Origin: Microcosmobacter sp040493455
GTDB lineage: Bacteria > Bacteroidota > Bacteroidia > Flavobacteriales > Flavobacteriaceae
Direction: 5' to 3'
DNA length: 64,000 nt
Assembly (NCBI RefSeq): GCF_040493455.1
Contig: NZ_JANFDA010000005.1
Span: 1 to 64,000, forward strand
Below are positions 16,424 through 25,885 of this stretch, in pieces; position 1 is the first letter of the stretch; every line of letters begins with the position of its first letter. Both the position numbers and the translations under genes were made by a program. The notes below the pieces were generated by a model. It was not told the DNA's origin and made no database searches. It worked only from the letters and a program-made list of their open reading frames with translations.

Positions 16424-17200
16424 ATGATTCTTAACCTTAGCAAACCTATTTGCTTTTTTGATTTAGAAACTACCGGAATCAATATATCCAAAGACCGTAT
16501 TGTAGAGATTTCAATACTCAAAGTTCATCCAGGAGGAAAGGAAGAGCGTCATACATGGTTAGTAAATCCAGAAATGCCGATTCCTAAAGAAGTAACTGCA
16601 ATTCATGGTATTACAGATGCAGATGTAGCAGATAAACCTACTTTCAAAGAATTAGCTAAGGAGGTTCATAATCTTATCAAAGATTCAGATTTAGCAGGAT
16701 TTAATTCTAATCGGTTCGATATTCCATTATTAGCAGAAGAGATGTTGCGAGCAGATGTGGATTTCGATATGAAAAACCGTGTTGCTGTAGATGTACAGAC
16801 CATTTTTCATAAGATGGAACAACGTACATTGAGTGCAGCATATAAGTTTTATTGCGATAAAAATTTAGATGATGCGCATAGCGCCGAAGCAGATACCAAT
16901 GCTACTTACGAAGTACTAAAAGCACAAGTAGAAAAATACGATGAACTTCAGAACGACACTAAGTTTTTAGCAGAATTTAGCTCTCGCAAAAAGTTTGCAG
17001 ATTTTGCAGGCTTCATCAACTTCAATAAAAAGGGAGAAGAATGTTTTTCATTCGGAAAGCATAAAGGAAAACGTGTTGTAGATGTCTTGCAAGAAGAACC
17101 AGGATATTTTGGATGGTTGCTAAACGCTGACTTCCCATTATATACGAAGAAAGTCTTGACTGCTATTAAGCTAAGACAGTTCAATAATAAACTGCTATAG
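16424..17200 (+). CDS. DEDDh 3'-5' exonuclease with C-terminal DUF3820-like domain
   Basis: This 258-residue protein has an N-terminal exonuclease domain (about 8-175) of the DnaQ/Pol III epsilon family. Its motifs are FFDLETTG (Exo I), FNSNRFDIPLL (Exo II) and DAHSAEADTNAT (Exo III with His). Residues about 205-245 (FSFGKHKGKRVVDV, YFGWLL) form the small FGKxKG domain also found at the end of exodeoxyribonuclease X and as free DUF3820 proteins, one of which is encoded at 46647. It probably acts in DNA repair or RNA/DNA trimming. It appears to head an operon running to cinA. Confidence 0.9.
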   Translation: MILNLSKPICFFDLETTGINISKDRIVEISILKVHPGGKEERHTWLVNPEMPIPKEVTAIHGITDADVADKPTFKELAKEVHNLIKDSDLAGFNSNRFDIPLLAEEMLRADVDFDMKNRVAVDVQTIFHKMEQRTLSAAYKFYCDKNLDDAHSAEADTNATYEVLKAQVEKYDELQNDTKFLAEFSSRKKFADFAGFINFNKKGEECFSFGKHKGKRVVDVLQEEPGYFGWLLNADFPLYTKKVLTAIKLRQFNNKLL

Positions 17201-17203
17201 TAA

Positions 17204-17539
17204 TTGAGTTATACAAGAGTAAATCCATATGATTATAGGTCGTATTTGCCTTTAAGTAAATTCATCGCTAAGTGGACTTTTATTACAGGGTCTATTGTTT
17301 TTTTATTAAGCTTTATAGATATTAATTTAGCATTTATTGTTGGAATATTTTACACAAGTATTGTAGGCCTAATTAATATTACCGTGTTTTCATTTTTAAT
17401 TATTCTTGCTATCAGTCAAATAAGGTCAAGGGATAACATGAAGTCATTATTACTGTCTTCAGCAATATTATTAACTAATATTCCGATAGGATTGGCTTAC
17501 TTTAATATGTTTTTTAACAGACTATTTTCAAACCTATAA
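17204..17539 (+). CDS. Hypothetical membrane protein
   Basis: This 111-residue protein has three hydrophobic stretches (about residues 24-45, 47-70 and 85-108) after a short polar N-terminus. The start is TTG, 3 bases after the exonuclease stop; no ATG exists before the first membrane segment. I do not recognise the family. It sits between the exonuclease and the FAH-family gene on the same strand, with a 31-base gap after it. Confidence 0.6.
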   Translation: MSYTRVNPYDYRSYLPLSKFIAKWTFITGSIVFLLSFIDINLAFIVGIFYTSIVGLINITVFSFLIILAISQIRSRDNMKSLLLSSAILLTNIPIGLAYFNMFFNRLFSNL

Positions 17540-17570
17540 ACGATTAAACAACTTACCATCAACTACAAAT

Positions 17571-18182
17571 ATGAAACTCATCTGCATAGGGCGCAATTAT
17601 ACGAAGCATATAGAAGAACTAGATAATGAACGCCCAGAAGAACCAGTAGTATTTTTAAAACCAGACTCAGCGATTCTCTTAAAAAAGCAACCCTTTTTCA
17701 TTCCAGACTTTTCGGACGATATTCATCATGAAGTTGAGTTACTCGTGAAGATTAATAAGATAGGGAAGCATATCAATAAGAAGTTTGCACACAAGTACTA
17801 CAATGAGATTGGACTAGGTATAGATTTTACAGCCAGAGATTTACAATCTAAGCTCAAAGAAAAAGGATTGCCATGGGAGCGTGCTAAAGCTTTCGATGGT
17901 GCTGCTGTAGTTGGGAAATGGATTGATAAATCTAAGTTTGAATCCATTGACGACATTTCATTTTCATTAGAAAAAAATGGAGAAGTTGTACAACAAGGAC
18001 AAACCAGCCATATGCTTTGGAAAGTAGATGAACTCATCGAATATGTGTCCAAATATTTTACTTTAAAGATAGGAGATGTTATATTTACAGGCACACCTTC
18101 AGGAGTTGGCAAGGTGATTGCTAATGACAAGCTTAGAGGATTTATAGAAAACGAAGAAATGTTTTCAATAACAGTAAAATAA
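17571..18182 (+). CDS. Fumarylacetoacetate hydrolase (FAH) family protein
   Basis: This 203-residue protein is of the short FAH type. It begins with the usual MKLICIGRNYTKH. Metal ligands are suggested by HHEVELLVKI (Glu-x-Glu near residue 55) and GIDFTARDLQ, with GDVIFTGTPSGVG near the C-terminus. Such enzymes hydrate or hydrolyse C-C bonds in 2-oxo acids, or act as oxaloacetate decarboxylase/tautomerase; the substrate cannot be told. Its stop codon directly abuts the start of the Hpt gene. Confidence 0.9.
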   Translation: MKLICIGRNYTKHIEELDNERPEEPVVFLKPDSAILLKKQPFFIPDFSDDIHHEVELLVKINKIGKHINKKFAHKYYNEIGLGIDFTARDLQSKLKEKGLPWERAKAFDGAAVVGKWIDKSKFESIDDISFSLEKNGEVVQQGQTSHMLWKVDELIEYVSKYFTLKIGDVIFTGTPSGVGKVIANDKLRGFIENEEMFSITVK

Positions 18183-18521
18183 ATGGAAAAACATTACAAA
18201 TTGCATCGTGTAAAGGATTTAGCCGATAATGATCAGGATTTTATTTTGGCATTGGCACAGACATTTTTGGAAGAAGTTCCAGAAGATGCAGAACGTCTAA
18301 AAAATGCTGTAGCTCTAGGTGATCATTACACAGCCTATCAAGCAGCCCATAAGATGAAACCTACTATAGACTTGTTCGAATTAGGAGTTCTGGAAGATTT
18401 AATCGTAGTCCAGGATTGGGGAAAGTTCGAACAATCTCACGATGTTAATGATAAACTTACTATTGTTTTAGAAGCCATAGAAAACGCTTCAAACGAAATC
18501 CGCGCAGACTTTAACCTGTAA
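18183..18521 (+). CDS. Hpt-domain phosphotransfer protein
   Basis: This 112-residue four-helix Hpt protein has its phospho-accepting His in the AYQAAHKMKPTIDLF motif (near residue 58), as in Bacteroidota Hpt proteins with HKxKP. It would relay phosphate between a hybrid kinase and a response regulator, neither of which is nearby. It starts right after the FAH stop and shares one base with the cinA start, so it is an operon member. Confidence 0.88.
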   Translation: MEKHYKLHRVKDLADNDQDFILALAQTFLEEVPEDAERLKNAVALGDHYTAYQAAHKMKPTIDLFELGVLEDLIVVQDWGKFEQSHDVNDKLTIVLEAIENASNEIRADFNL

Positions 18522-19768
18522 TGCAAGCCGAAATAATTACAATAGGAGATGAGATTCTTATTGGTCAAGTTGTAGATACAAATTCTACATACATAAGTAA
18601 GGCCTTAAATAAGATCGGTGTTTCCATATATCAAATTACATCAATTCAAGATGACAGGACGCATATCCTAAAGGCTCTAGAAGAAGCAGAAGCCAATGCG
18701 GATATTGTCATTATCACAGGAGGCTTAGGCCCTACCAAGGATGATATTACCAAAAAAACGCTAGCAGAATATTTTGATGATGAGTTGGTGCAAGACGATG
18801 CGGTTTTAGACAACATTAAACGCATCTGGAAAGCCTATATCAAAAGACCATTGCAACAAGTCAATATAGATCAAGCTTTAGTACCCTCAAAGGCAGATGC
18901 TTTAATGAATCTTTACGGTAGTGCACCAGGCATTTGGTTTCAAAATAATGACAAAGTCTTTGTCTCTTTACCAGGCGTTCCCTACGAAATGCAGTATTTA
19001 ATGGAGAACGAAGTTATCCCTAAGCTTAGGAAGACCTATAAGTTTCCATACATAATGCACAAAACCCTGATGACTTATGGATTAGGAGAAAGTGCTTTAG
19101 CAGAACGTATTGAAGAGTGGGAAGATAACTTACCAGAATTTATTAAGCTAGCATATCTGCCAAATCTTGGAAAAGTAAGACTCAGACTATCTGCCAAAGG
19201 GATGGATAGGCAAGTTATAGAAGAAGCCATGCAAGAGCAGATACAATTAGTATTGCCGCAAATTGTAGATATTTTTGTTGGGTTTGAAGGTGAACATTCT
19301 ATAGAAGCATTAATAGGAGAACAATTAGTGAAGCTTGGTAAAACTATAGCCACTGCCGAAAGTTGTACAGGAGGGAAGATAGCCGAAACCTTTACAGCCA
19401 ATGCAGGCGCATCAGCTTACTTTAAAGGAAGCGCCGTATGTTATGCTACAGAAAGTAAAGTCAATGTTTTAGGAGTTTCAAAAGACCTTATAGACACACA
19501 TTCAGTGGTCAGTAAAGAAGTAGCAGAAGCAATGGCAACACAAGCAATCGATTTGTTCGATACAGATTATGGTATTGCTACAACAGGAAATGCAGGGCCA
19601 ACAAAAGGTGACTCAGATGCAGAGGTCGGGACTGTACATATTGCTATAGCTACGAAAGATAAAGTATATTCAGAGGAATTCAGTTTTGGAAAGCATCGCG
19701 TTAAAGTCATTAATAAAGCCGTAAATAAGGCAGTTGAAATGCTTCAAAAAGAAATTTCAAAAAAGTGA
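18521..19768 (+). CDS. cinA: CinA family nicotinamide-nucleotide amidohydrolase / competence-damage protein
   Basis: This 415-residue two-domain protein has an N-terminal MoaB-like domain (1-170, IGDEILIGQVVDTNS, TGGLGPTKDD) linked to ADP-ribose pyrophosphatase activity in the family. A C-terminal PncC-like amidase follows from about 260 (ATAESCTGGKIAETF, TGNAGP). Together they recycle NMN to NaMN. The length matches full two-domain CinA. Its ATG overlaps the Hpt stop by one base. Confidence 0.94.
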   Translation: MQAEIITIGDEILIGQVVDTNSTYISKALNKIGVSIYQITSIQDDRTHILKALEEAEANADIVIITGGLGPTKDDITKKTLAEYFDDELVQDDAVLDNIKRIWKAYIKRPLQQVNIDQALVPSKADALMNLYGSAPGIWFQNNDKVFVSLPGVPYEMQYLMENEVIPKLRKTYKFPYIMHKTLMTYGLGESALAERIEEWEDNLPEFIKLAYLPNLGKVRLRLSAKGMDRQVIEEAMQEQIQLVLPQIVDIFVGFEGEHSIEALIGEQLVKLGKTIATAESCTGGKIAETFTANAGASAYFKGSAVCYATESKVNVLGVSKDLIDTHSVVSKEVAEAMATQAIDLFDTDYGIATTGNAGPTKGDSDAEVGTVHIAIATKDKVYSEEFSFGKHRVKVINKAVNKAVEMLQKEISKK

Positions 19769-19778
19769 CAACTTTCCC

Positions 19779-19809
19779 TTGTCAGAACAATAAAGATTTC
19801 CTAAATTTG
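19779..19809 (+). promoter_or_regulatory. Promoter of the rpmB-rpmG operon
   Basis: A -33 TTG at 19779-19781 and a -7 box TAAATTTG at 19802-19809 are separated by 20 bases, the best-spaced Bacteroidota-type promoter in the window. It leaves about 38 bases before the rpmB ATG. Confidence 0.7.
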
Positions 19810-19847
19810 CACCCTGTTTTAAAATAACACGTTTAAAGTTAGAAAAC

Positions 19848-20084
19848 ATGTCAAGAGTTTGTGAACTTACAGGAAAGAAAGCGATGGTTGGGAACAACGT
19901 GTCGCACGCTATGAATAAAACCAAGCGCAAGTTTGATGCTAACCTTATCAAAAAGCGTTTCTACATTCCTGAGGAAGATAAATGGGTTACGTTAAAAGTT
20001 TCTACTTCTGCCTTAAAAACCATCAACAAGATTGGTATTTCTGCAGCAATCAAAGAAGCTAAGGCAAAAGGATTTTTAAAATAA
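19848..20084 (+). CDS. rpmB: 50S ribosomal protein L28
   Basis: This 78-residue basic protein has the L28 signature SRVCELTGKKAMVGNNVSHAMNKTKR, the expected Bacteroidota length and the KRFYIPEEDKWVTLKVS segment. It is first in the rpmB-rpmG-DUF4295 cluster, which usually lies just upstream of ftsY in Flavobacteria, as here. Confidence 0.98.
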   Translation: MSRVCELTGKKAMVGNNVSHAMNKTKRKFDANLIKKRFYIPEEDKWVTLKVSTSALKTINKIGISAAIKEAKAKGFLK

Positions 20085-20113
20085 ATTAGGCATAACGTTA
20101 TAAGACACGTAAA

Positions 20114-20296
20114 ATGGCAAAGAAAGGTAATAGAATACAAGTAATTTTAGAGTGTACTGAGCACAAAGACTCTGGTATGCCAGGAACGTCGCGTTACATT
20201 ACTACAAAGAACAAAAAGAATACGCCAGATAGATTGGAGATCAAAAAATTCAATCCTATCCTTAAGCGTATGACTATTCATAAAGAGATAAAATAA
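20114..20296 (+). CDS. rpmG: 50S ribosomal protein L33
   Basis: This 60-residue protein has MAKKGNRIQVILECTEH at the N-terminus and the TTKNKKNTPDRLEIKKF core of L33. The zinc-ribbon Cys pairs of some L33 paralogues are absent, so it is the zinc-independent form. It lies 29 bases after rpmB. Confidence 0.98.
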   Translation: MAKKGNRIQVILECTEHKDSGMPGTSRYITTKNKKNTPDRLEIKKFNPILKRMTIHKEIK

Positions 20297-20303
20297 TTAA
20301 GTC

Positions 20304-20456
20304 ATGGCAAAGAAATCAGTAGCATCGTTACAGACAGGATCAAAGAGATTAACAAAAGCTATCAAAATGGTGAAGTCGCCAAAAACAGGATCATACATGT
20401 TTGTTGAGTCTGTAATGGCACCAGAACGTGTTAATGACTTTTTGAATAAGAACTAA
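20304..20456 (+). CDS. DUF4295 family protein (50 residues)
   Basis: This 50-residue, strongly basic protein starts MAKKSVASLQTGSKRL and ends FLNKN. It matches the small DUF4295 family, which in Bacteroidota always follows rpmG and is probably ribosome-associated. It starts 7 bases after the rpmG stop. A terminator lies 26 bases downstream. Confidence 0.92.
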   Translation: MAKKSVASLQTGSKRLTKAIKMVKSPKTGSYMFVESVMAPERVNDFLNKN

Positions 20457-20482
20457 TCGAATTTTAGTGTTCGATTTTTAAG

Positions 20483-20513
20483 AAACTGCTTTCATTTGAA
20501 AGCAGTTTTTTTA
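20483..20513 (+). terminator. Rho-independent terminator after the ribosomal operon
   Basis: Stem AAACTGCTTTCA / TGAAAGCAGTTT with a 2-base loop, followed by a T-run. Confidence 0.88.
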
Positions 20514-20604
20514 TATCTATATTTGAGCCAAAGCATGACAAGTTTTCAGTTTTAATTTTAGGCAGGAAATTTGTTCTGGAACAAGCAATAATGATAATTA
20601 AAGA

Positions 20605-21558
20605 ATGAGCTTTTTTAAAAAAATATTTTCTTCAGAAAAAAAGGAAACCTTAGACAAAGGACTCGAAAAATCTAAAACCTCTTTTTTTACAAAACTGAAT
20701 AAAGCAGTTGCTGGAAAATCTAAAGTCGATGATGATGTTCTCGATAACTTAGAAGAAGTTTTAGTAACCAGTGATGTAGGTGTTAATACTACCCTTAAGA
20801 TTATTGAGCGTATAGAAGAACGTGTATCAAGAGATAAATATCTTGGTACTTCAGAATTAAATCAAATCCTAAGAGAGGAAATTGCTGGTCTACTATCCGA
20901 AACCAATAGCGGAGAAGACACTGAGTTCTCCATTCCATCAAATAAGAAACCTTATGTGATCATGGTTGTCGGTGTTAATGGTGTTGGTAAAACAACAACC
21001 ATCGGAAAGTTAGCTTACCAATTCAAGAAGCAAGGATTAAAAGTTGTACTTGGAGCAGCAGATACATTTAGAGCAGCAGCTATAGACCAATTGCAAGTTT
21101 GGGCAGATAGAGTAGATGTTCCTATAGTCAAACAAAGCATGGGAAGCGACCCAGCTTCAGTAGCTTTTGATACACTTCAAAGTGCAGTAAATCAAGATGC
21201 AGATGTAGTTATTATTGATACTGCTGGACGTTTGCACAATAAGGTTAACCTCATGAATGAGCTAACCAAAGTAAAGCGTGTCATGCAAAAGGTTGTAGAC
21301 GATACGCCAAACGATGTGCTTTTGGTTCTAGATGGTTCAACAGGTCAAAATGCATTTGAGCAAGCTAAGCAGTTTACTGCTGCCACAGAGGTGTCTTCAC
21401 TGGCAGTGACAAAATTAGATGGAACCGCAAAAGGCGGTGTTGTAATTGGCATCTCGGATCAATTTCAGATTCCTGTAAAATATATAGGTGTAGGCGAAGG
21501 CATTGAAGACCTTCAAGTCTTCAACAAATATGAGTTTGTAGATTCGTTTTTTAAATAA
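20605..21558 (+). CDS. ftsY: Signal recognition particle receptor FtsY
   Basis: This 317-residue SRP GTPase docks ribosome-SRP complexes at the inner membrane. It has a short basic N-terminus (MSFFKKIFSSEKKE), the N domain (about 25-95), then the G domain with P-loop GVNGVGKTTTIGKLA, the DTFRAAAIDQL and DTAGRLHN motifs, and TKLDGTAKGG. The short acidic A region is normal for Bacteroidota. It has its own terminator. Confidence 0.97.
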   Translation: MSFFKKIFSSEKKETLDKGLEKSKTSFFTKLNKAVAGKSKVDDDVLDNLEEVLVTSDVGVNTTLKIIERIEERVSRDKYLGTSELNQILREEIAGLLSETNSGEDTEFSIPSNKKPYVIMVVGVNGVGKTTTIGKLAYQFKKQGLKVVLGAADTFRAAAIDQLQVWADRVDVPIVKQSMGSDPASVAFDTLQSAVNQDADVVIIDTAGRLHNKVNLMNELTKVKRVMQKVVDDTPNDVLLVLDGSTGQNAFEQAKQFTAATEVSSLAVTKLDGTAKGGVVIGISDQFQIPVKYIGVGEGIEDLQVFNKYEFVDSFFK

Positions 21559-21603
21559 AAAAAGTACTATAAACTTAATTTCTTAATGCTTATAGTACTT
21601 TTT
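21559..21603. terminator. Terminator between ftsY and the fibronectin-type lipoprotein gene
   Basis: Stem AAAGTACTATA / TATAGTACTTT with an 18-base AT-rich loop and A/T runs on both sides. It can serve ftsY and the convergent gene ending at 21627. Confidence 0.7.
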
Positions 21604-21626
21604 GATATTATCGCTTCAGTAACAAA

Positions 21627-22874
21627 TCAATTACACAAATCTTCTACAGATAAAATTATACCAGCCTCTGGATCAGTGGCTGATGCCATAAGCTCACCAC
21701 TAGGGGCATAAATTTCATAGACAACTTCCTCAGTCCATGAGCCTTCTATGAATTCAAAGATAAGCGTATGAGTGTTACCAGGAACATTAATAATTTGAGT
21801 GCCCTACGACCCAGATTGAAGCGTAGCGTTTGTAACCACATCATTAACTGTGACTGTGATTAGATTACCACTCCAACCATCTCCATATAAATCAGTCATT
21901 TCAATTGTCCAATCACCAATGTAGCTTTGATCTATTTGGTCACTGGTCACAACTAATGCTTCTGTATACTCGCTATAACCTTCTGAACCACAATTTGCTC
22001 TGACGTAAACTTCATAGGTCGAACTAGGAGCTATGTTTTCTGTTAAGATAAAATTGGTATCAGATGTATTTATAACTGTACCAGTGCCTAAGGTAAACCC
22101 AACTTCACCGTATTCAACCTCCCAAGCAGTTTCGTTGTTATTGCTCCATTCTATTCCAATTGAACAAGATTCTGTTGAAAAATTATATAAACTTGTTGGT
22201 GCAATACAAGATGCTTGTGTGGTAAACGTTGATGGGCCAATGAAATCAGAACTATTAACAGTACAGTTAGATTTAATATAGAAGTCATACTGAGTTGAAG
22301 GTGATAAGTTATTTAAATGATAATTAAACTCAGAAGTCGTTATGGTGTTTCCAGTTCCTAAGGTAAAACCAGTTACACCATATTCAATGTCAAATGATAC
22401 TATAGCATTCTCATTTGTACTATCATTAATATACCACCCTAAGACTGCAGAGTTATCGTCTATATTATAAGCATTTAAATCTATCGGGAATGGACAATCT
22501 TCCACAATCTCTTCTTGTGTTGTGAAATTATAAGGACCAACCCAATTACTAAAACTATTGACTCCACAATCAGTTCTTATATAAAAATCGTAACTGGTGT
22601 TAGCTGCTAAATTCATTAGTACTGTATTATTACTAACTGTGATTATAATAGTACCATTTCCTTGATTAAACCCTGCTACTCCAAGTTCTATTTCATAAGA
22701 GGTGTTTTCACTATTTGATATCCAAGATATATTTGTAGAACTTGTTGTTGTTGAACAAATGGATATGCTAGAAGGGGTGTTGCAATTCATATTTCCGTTA
22801 TCTGCATTACTATCGCTATTTGAGCACGAATTGAGTATTAGTATAACAGTAAATAATGTTATGATTTTTTTCAT
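21627..22874 (-). pseudogene. Fibronectin-type III lipoprotein gene interrupted by an in-frame TAG
   Basis: The protein begins with a lipoprotein signal (ILNSC, Cys17). Three fibronectin-III-like units follow, each with the pattern EIELGVAGF / EYGVTGFTLGTG / EYGEVGFTLGTG and a YDFYIRTDCG-type end, and then a YGDGWSGN beta-sandwich domain. A TAG codon at 21804-21806 stops translation at residue 356, but the same frame continues cleanly for 58 more residues to a TGA at 21627. That part (FEFIEGSWTEEVVYEIY, EDLCN) is exactly what such a domain needs to finish. The gene is therefore either broken by a recent nonsense change, read through, or the TAG is a sequencing error. Function is probably surface binding. 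Confidence 0.75.
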
Positions 22875-23006
22875 AAAATGTAATTAAATTAAAGAGCAAA
22901 TATAATACAAAGTGTAAGAAAATACTTTAATTTTTAAATTGAAATGAAGGAAAAATATTACTTTTATTCTCATGGCTAATTAGTATTTTTATAAAAAATA
23001 CTAACC

Positions 23007-24692
23007 ATGCGCTATTATCTTCTTTGCCTAGTCCTTTGTGTCTTTTTTGCCTGTAAAAAAGAATCTTCAAAATCATCTACTACAAACCAATCCAAAACCG
23101 AACAATCTGATGAAGTTAAGGTTGACAATAATTCTGGAGCAGAAGATGACCTAAGCGATATTTCTACCAAAGATTTTAGAGAATTTAAGGTGCTGGATTC
23201 GGACTATATTAATACAGATGAACTTTGGTCTGTACTTGGGCCTCAAATGGAAGAGTTCTCGCAAGAAGATCATGATGCATTAAGTTCAATGATCCTAGAA
23301 CAAGATATGTATACAATTCAAAAACATATCTCGGACAAGAATCTTACTTATGAGAATCTGGTGAAATTCTTTTTGTTCAGAATCCAGAAATATGATAGAG
23401 AGAATTCAAAATCTTTAAACTCTGTAATAGCTTTAAATCCTAATGTTATAGAAGATGCTAAGCAAGCAGATATTTTGGGATATAGTAACGAAAACCATGC
23501 AGTTTTTGGAATGCCAATTCTTCTAAAAGATAACATCAATGCATCAGATATGTCAACTACAGCTGGAGCAATGGCACTCTATGACAATAAAACTTCAGAT
23601 GCTTTTATAGTTCAGCAACTAAAGGATAAAGGAGCATTAATTCTTGGCAAGGCTAACTTAAGTGAATGGGCTTACTTCTTTTGTGGAGACTGTCCAAGTG
23701 GTTATAGTGCGGTAGGTGGACAAACCCTTAATCCTTATGGCAGACGAGCTATCGATACAGGAGGATCTAGTTCAGGAAGTGGCGTGTCAGTAGCAGCAAA
23801 CTTTTGTGTAGCCGCTGTTGGTAGCGAAACATCAGGATCAATATTATCACCTTCAAGTCAAAATTCAGTCGTAGGACTCAAACCAACGATTGGCTTGCTT
23901 AGTAGAAGCGGAATAGTGCCAATCTCATCAACCTTGGATACTCCTGGTCCTATGACCAAAAATGTCATAGATAATGCCATTCTACTAGATGCTATGTTTG
24001 GAGAAGATGAGGAAGATTCCAAATCATTCATGATTATGTGGGAGTCTGGATTTTATACAGATGATTTAGAAATGTCTTACCTAAAGGATAAACGTTTTGG
24101 AGTTCCTAAGCGGTTGCTAACAGATACGCTATTCGTTGATGCTATCAAAGTTCTGAAAGATAAAGGTGCTGAAATAGTAGAGATTGATGAAGAACAATTA
24201 GGCTTACCTAACTTCCTAAGACTGCTAAATCTAGATATGAAAAAAGATCTACCAGACTATATGGAGCATTATGCCAATAAAGATATTTCCTTGCGAAAAG
24301 TATCAGACGTTATCAAGTTTAATCTAGAAGACTCAACACGAAGAATGCCATATGGTCAAAGATTATTTGAAGGTATAGCTGCAGATCAGGGAGATTCACT
24401 GTTTTTAGAGCGTATAAAGGATACGCTAAAAATGAATGGTAAACAGTATTTCAATGTACCTATGGAACGTCATAAACTAGACGGATTTTTATCCATCAAT
24501 AATTACCATGCTGGTTATGCTGCTGTAGCCGAATATCCTGCATTAACTGTTCCTATGGGCTATACTGATGAAGGCGAACCTAAAGGGTTAACGTTTATTG
24601 CAAAACGACTTCAGGAAAAGCAGTTATTACAATGGGCTTATGTTTATGAGCAAGCCTCTCAAAAGCGTATTCCACCAAAAGGCTATGATTAA
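23007..24692 (+). CDS. Amidase-signature family hydrolase, lipoprotein
   Basis: This 561-residue protein has a lipoprotein signal (FFAC, Cys16) followed by an acidic linker. The amidase-signature domain runs from about residue 110 and carries the Ser-cisSer-Lys triad: Lys174 in ILLKDN, a Ser in GGSSSGSG (about 254), and Ser278 in SETSGSI. It is related to GatA but, being exported, acts in the periplasm on small amides or peptides; the substrate is unknown. It ends 4 bases inside the convergent serine hydrolase gene. Confidence 0.9.
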   Translation: MRYYLLCLVLCVFFACKKESSKSSTTNQSKTEQSDEVKVDNNSGAEDDLSDISTKDFREFKVLDSDYINTDELWSVLGPQMEEFSQEDHDALSSMILEQDMYTIQKHISDKNLTYENLVKFFLFRIQKYDRENSKSLNSVIALNPNVIEDAKQADILGYSNENHAVFGMPILLKDNINASDMSTTAGAMALYDNKTSDAFIVQQLKDKGALILGKANLSEWAYFFCGDCPSGYSAVGGQTLNPYGRRAIDTGGSSSGSGVSVAANFCVAAVGSETSGSILSPSSQNSVVGLKPTIGLLSRSGIVPISSTLDTPGPMTKNVIDNAILLDAMFGEDEEDSKSFMIMWESGFYTDDLEMSYLKDKRFGVPKRLLTDTLFVDAIKVLKDKGAEIVEIDEEQLGLPNFLRLLNLDMKKDLPDYMEHYANKDISLRKVSDVIKFNLEDSTRRMPYGQRLFEGIAADQGDSLFLERIKDTLKMNGKQYFNVPMERHKLDGFLSINNYHAGYAAVAEYPALTVPMGYTDEGEPKGLTFIAKRLQEKQLLQWAYVYEQASQKRIPPKGYD

Positions 24693-25804
24693 TTGATTAC
24701 AGCATTTAGCTTTTCCCAGATCATATTATCAAAACCAGAAGGTCCAAGCTGCATCTCATTAGCAGACTCTCCCAATCGTATTACGACTAGGTTTTCGCTT
24801 GGTACAACATACAATTTTTGATCATTAGCACCCAATCCAGCTACCAAATCATCAGGCGCATTTGGGATTAACTTTCCGTTAAATAGCGAAGTGCTTGCTG
24901 GCAGTCTGTACGTGTTTTGTCCGTTGAGCCACCATAAATAACCATAAGCTTCATTTAGGTTTTGTGAAGTTGTGGTCATGGCTTCAAAATAATTAGAATC
25001 ACTGAGTATGACATCATCATCCCAAATACCATTATTTAAGCAAAGCAAACCGAAACGAGCCATGCTTCTTGCGTCACTACGATAAATATTGTTATAACCA
25101 CTTTGTAACCAGAATCCATTCATGCCAATTCTGTTTTTAAGCTTTTCATTGAAATAATCTTCAAAATCTTCACCGACTGCTCCAGTGACAATACTTTGTG
25201 ACAATGTATAAGGCGCATTATGATAGTACCAAAATGTTCCTGGCTCATTAAGATAAGTCAGACAATCCCAATCTGTACAGAACTGATTTAATAAATCTGT
25301 ATAATCTAGACCAGTTGTCATGGTAATATGATGTATTACTTTGATGTTCAACTCTTCCTCAGTAGTAAGACTGGACCAACCTGCTCCCAGATAATCAGAT
25401 GAACTATTGTTGATGTTTAGAAGGCTTTCTTGTTGGGCTATTCCAACTGTAAAAGCGGTCAAAGTTTTTCCAGCCGAAGCCCAATACCAAAAATCGCTTT
25501 GTTGAAAATCACCAAAATACCATTCAATAGCAATTTTTCCATCTTTCAATACAATAAAAGCATTGGTGTCATTATCATCGAGTAGATTAAATAAGTCATC
25601 AATAGCAGATGTATTCCAATTTATGGATTCTAATGAAACCGTTTCCCAAGTGTTTGAGCCAATAGGAGGGAAATAAAGGTTATTATTCTCTTCTTGTTCA
25701 ATTTCTTCAGTGTTTTGATTTGTATTGGAGTCGTCTGACTGAGAACAACTAAGGAATGAAATCGAGAATGAAAGATATATGAATAGAATTCTTTTTAAAA
25801 ACAT
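24689..25804 (-). CDS. Serine hydrolase (beta-lactamase / penicillin-binding class C-like), lipoprotein
   Basis: This 371-residue protein has a lipoprotein signal (SFLSC, Cys20) and an acidic linker. The catalytic SxxK is Ser110-Ala-Gly-Lys113 in WASAGKTLTAF, and a Tyr-x-Asn site is likely in FWYYHNAPY. The domain length fits the family. Members include esterases, D-amino peptidases and lactamases, so the substrate is open. It is convergent with the amidase gene, overlapping by 4 bases. Confidence 0.88.
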   Translation of the reverse strand: MFLKRILFIYLSFSISFLSCSQSDDSNTNQNTEEIEQEENNNLYFPPIGSNTWETVSLESINWNTSAIDDLFNLLDDNDTNAFIVLKDGKIAIEWYFGDFQQSDFWYWASAGKTLTAFTVGIAQQESLLNINNSSSDYLGAGWSSLTTEEELNIKVIHHITMTTGLDYTDLLNQFCTDWDCLTYLNEPGTFWYYHNAPYTLSQSIVTGAVGEDFEDYFNEKLKNRIGMNGFWLQSGYNNIYRSDARSMARFGLLCLNNGIWDDDVILSDSNYFEAMTTTSQNLNEAYGYLWWLNGQNTYRLPASTSLFNGKLIPNAPDDLVAGLGANDQKLYVVPSENLVVIRLGESANEMQLGPSGFDNMIWEKLNAVIN

Positions 25805-25859
25805 ACCATTAGGTTTGGTTTTAAGACCTTTAAAGGTAAAAAAGGTTTAATTAAGATTG

Positions 25860-25867
25860 TATCTTTG
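25860..25867 (+). promoter_or_regulatory. -7 box for rimO
   Basis: TATCTTTG lies 18 bases before the ATG at 25886. It overlaps the in-frame TTG at 25865, which argues against that TTG as the start codon. Confidence 0.55.
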
Positions 25868-25885
25868 CATCCACTAAAAATAGGT

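Noticed and set aside
22033..22281. 82-residue plus-strand frame inside the fibronectin gene
   Set aside because: Antisense shadow of a clear coding frame on the minus strand.
25865..25885. TTG start giving a longer RimO
   Set aside because: The TTG lies inside the TATCTTTG promoter box; the ATG at 25886 gives the family N-terminus.
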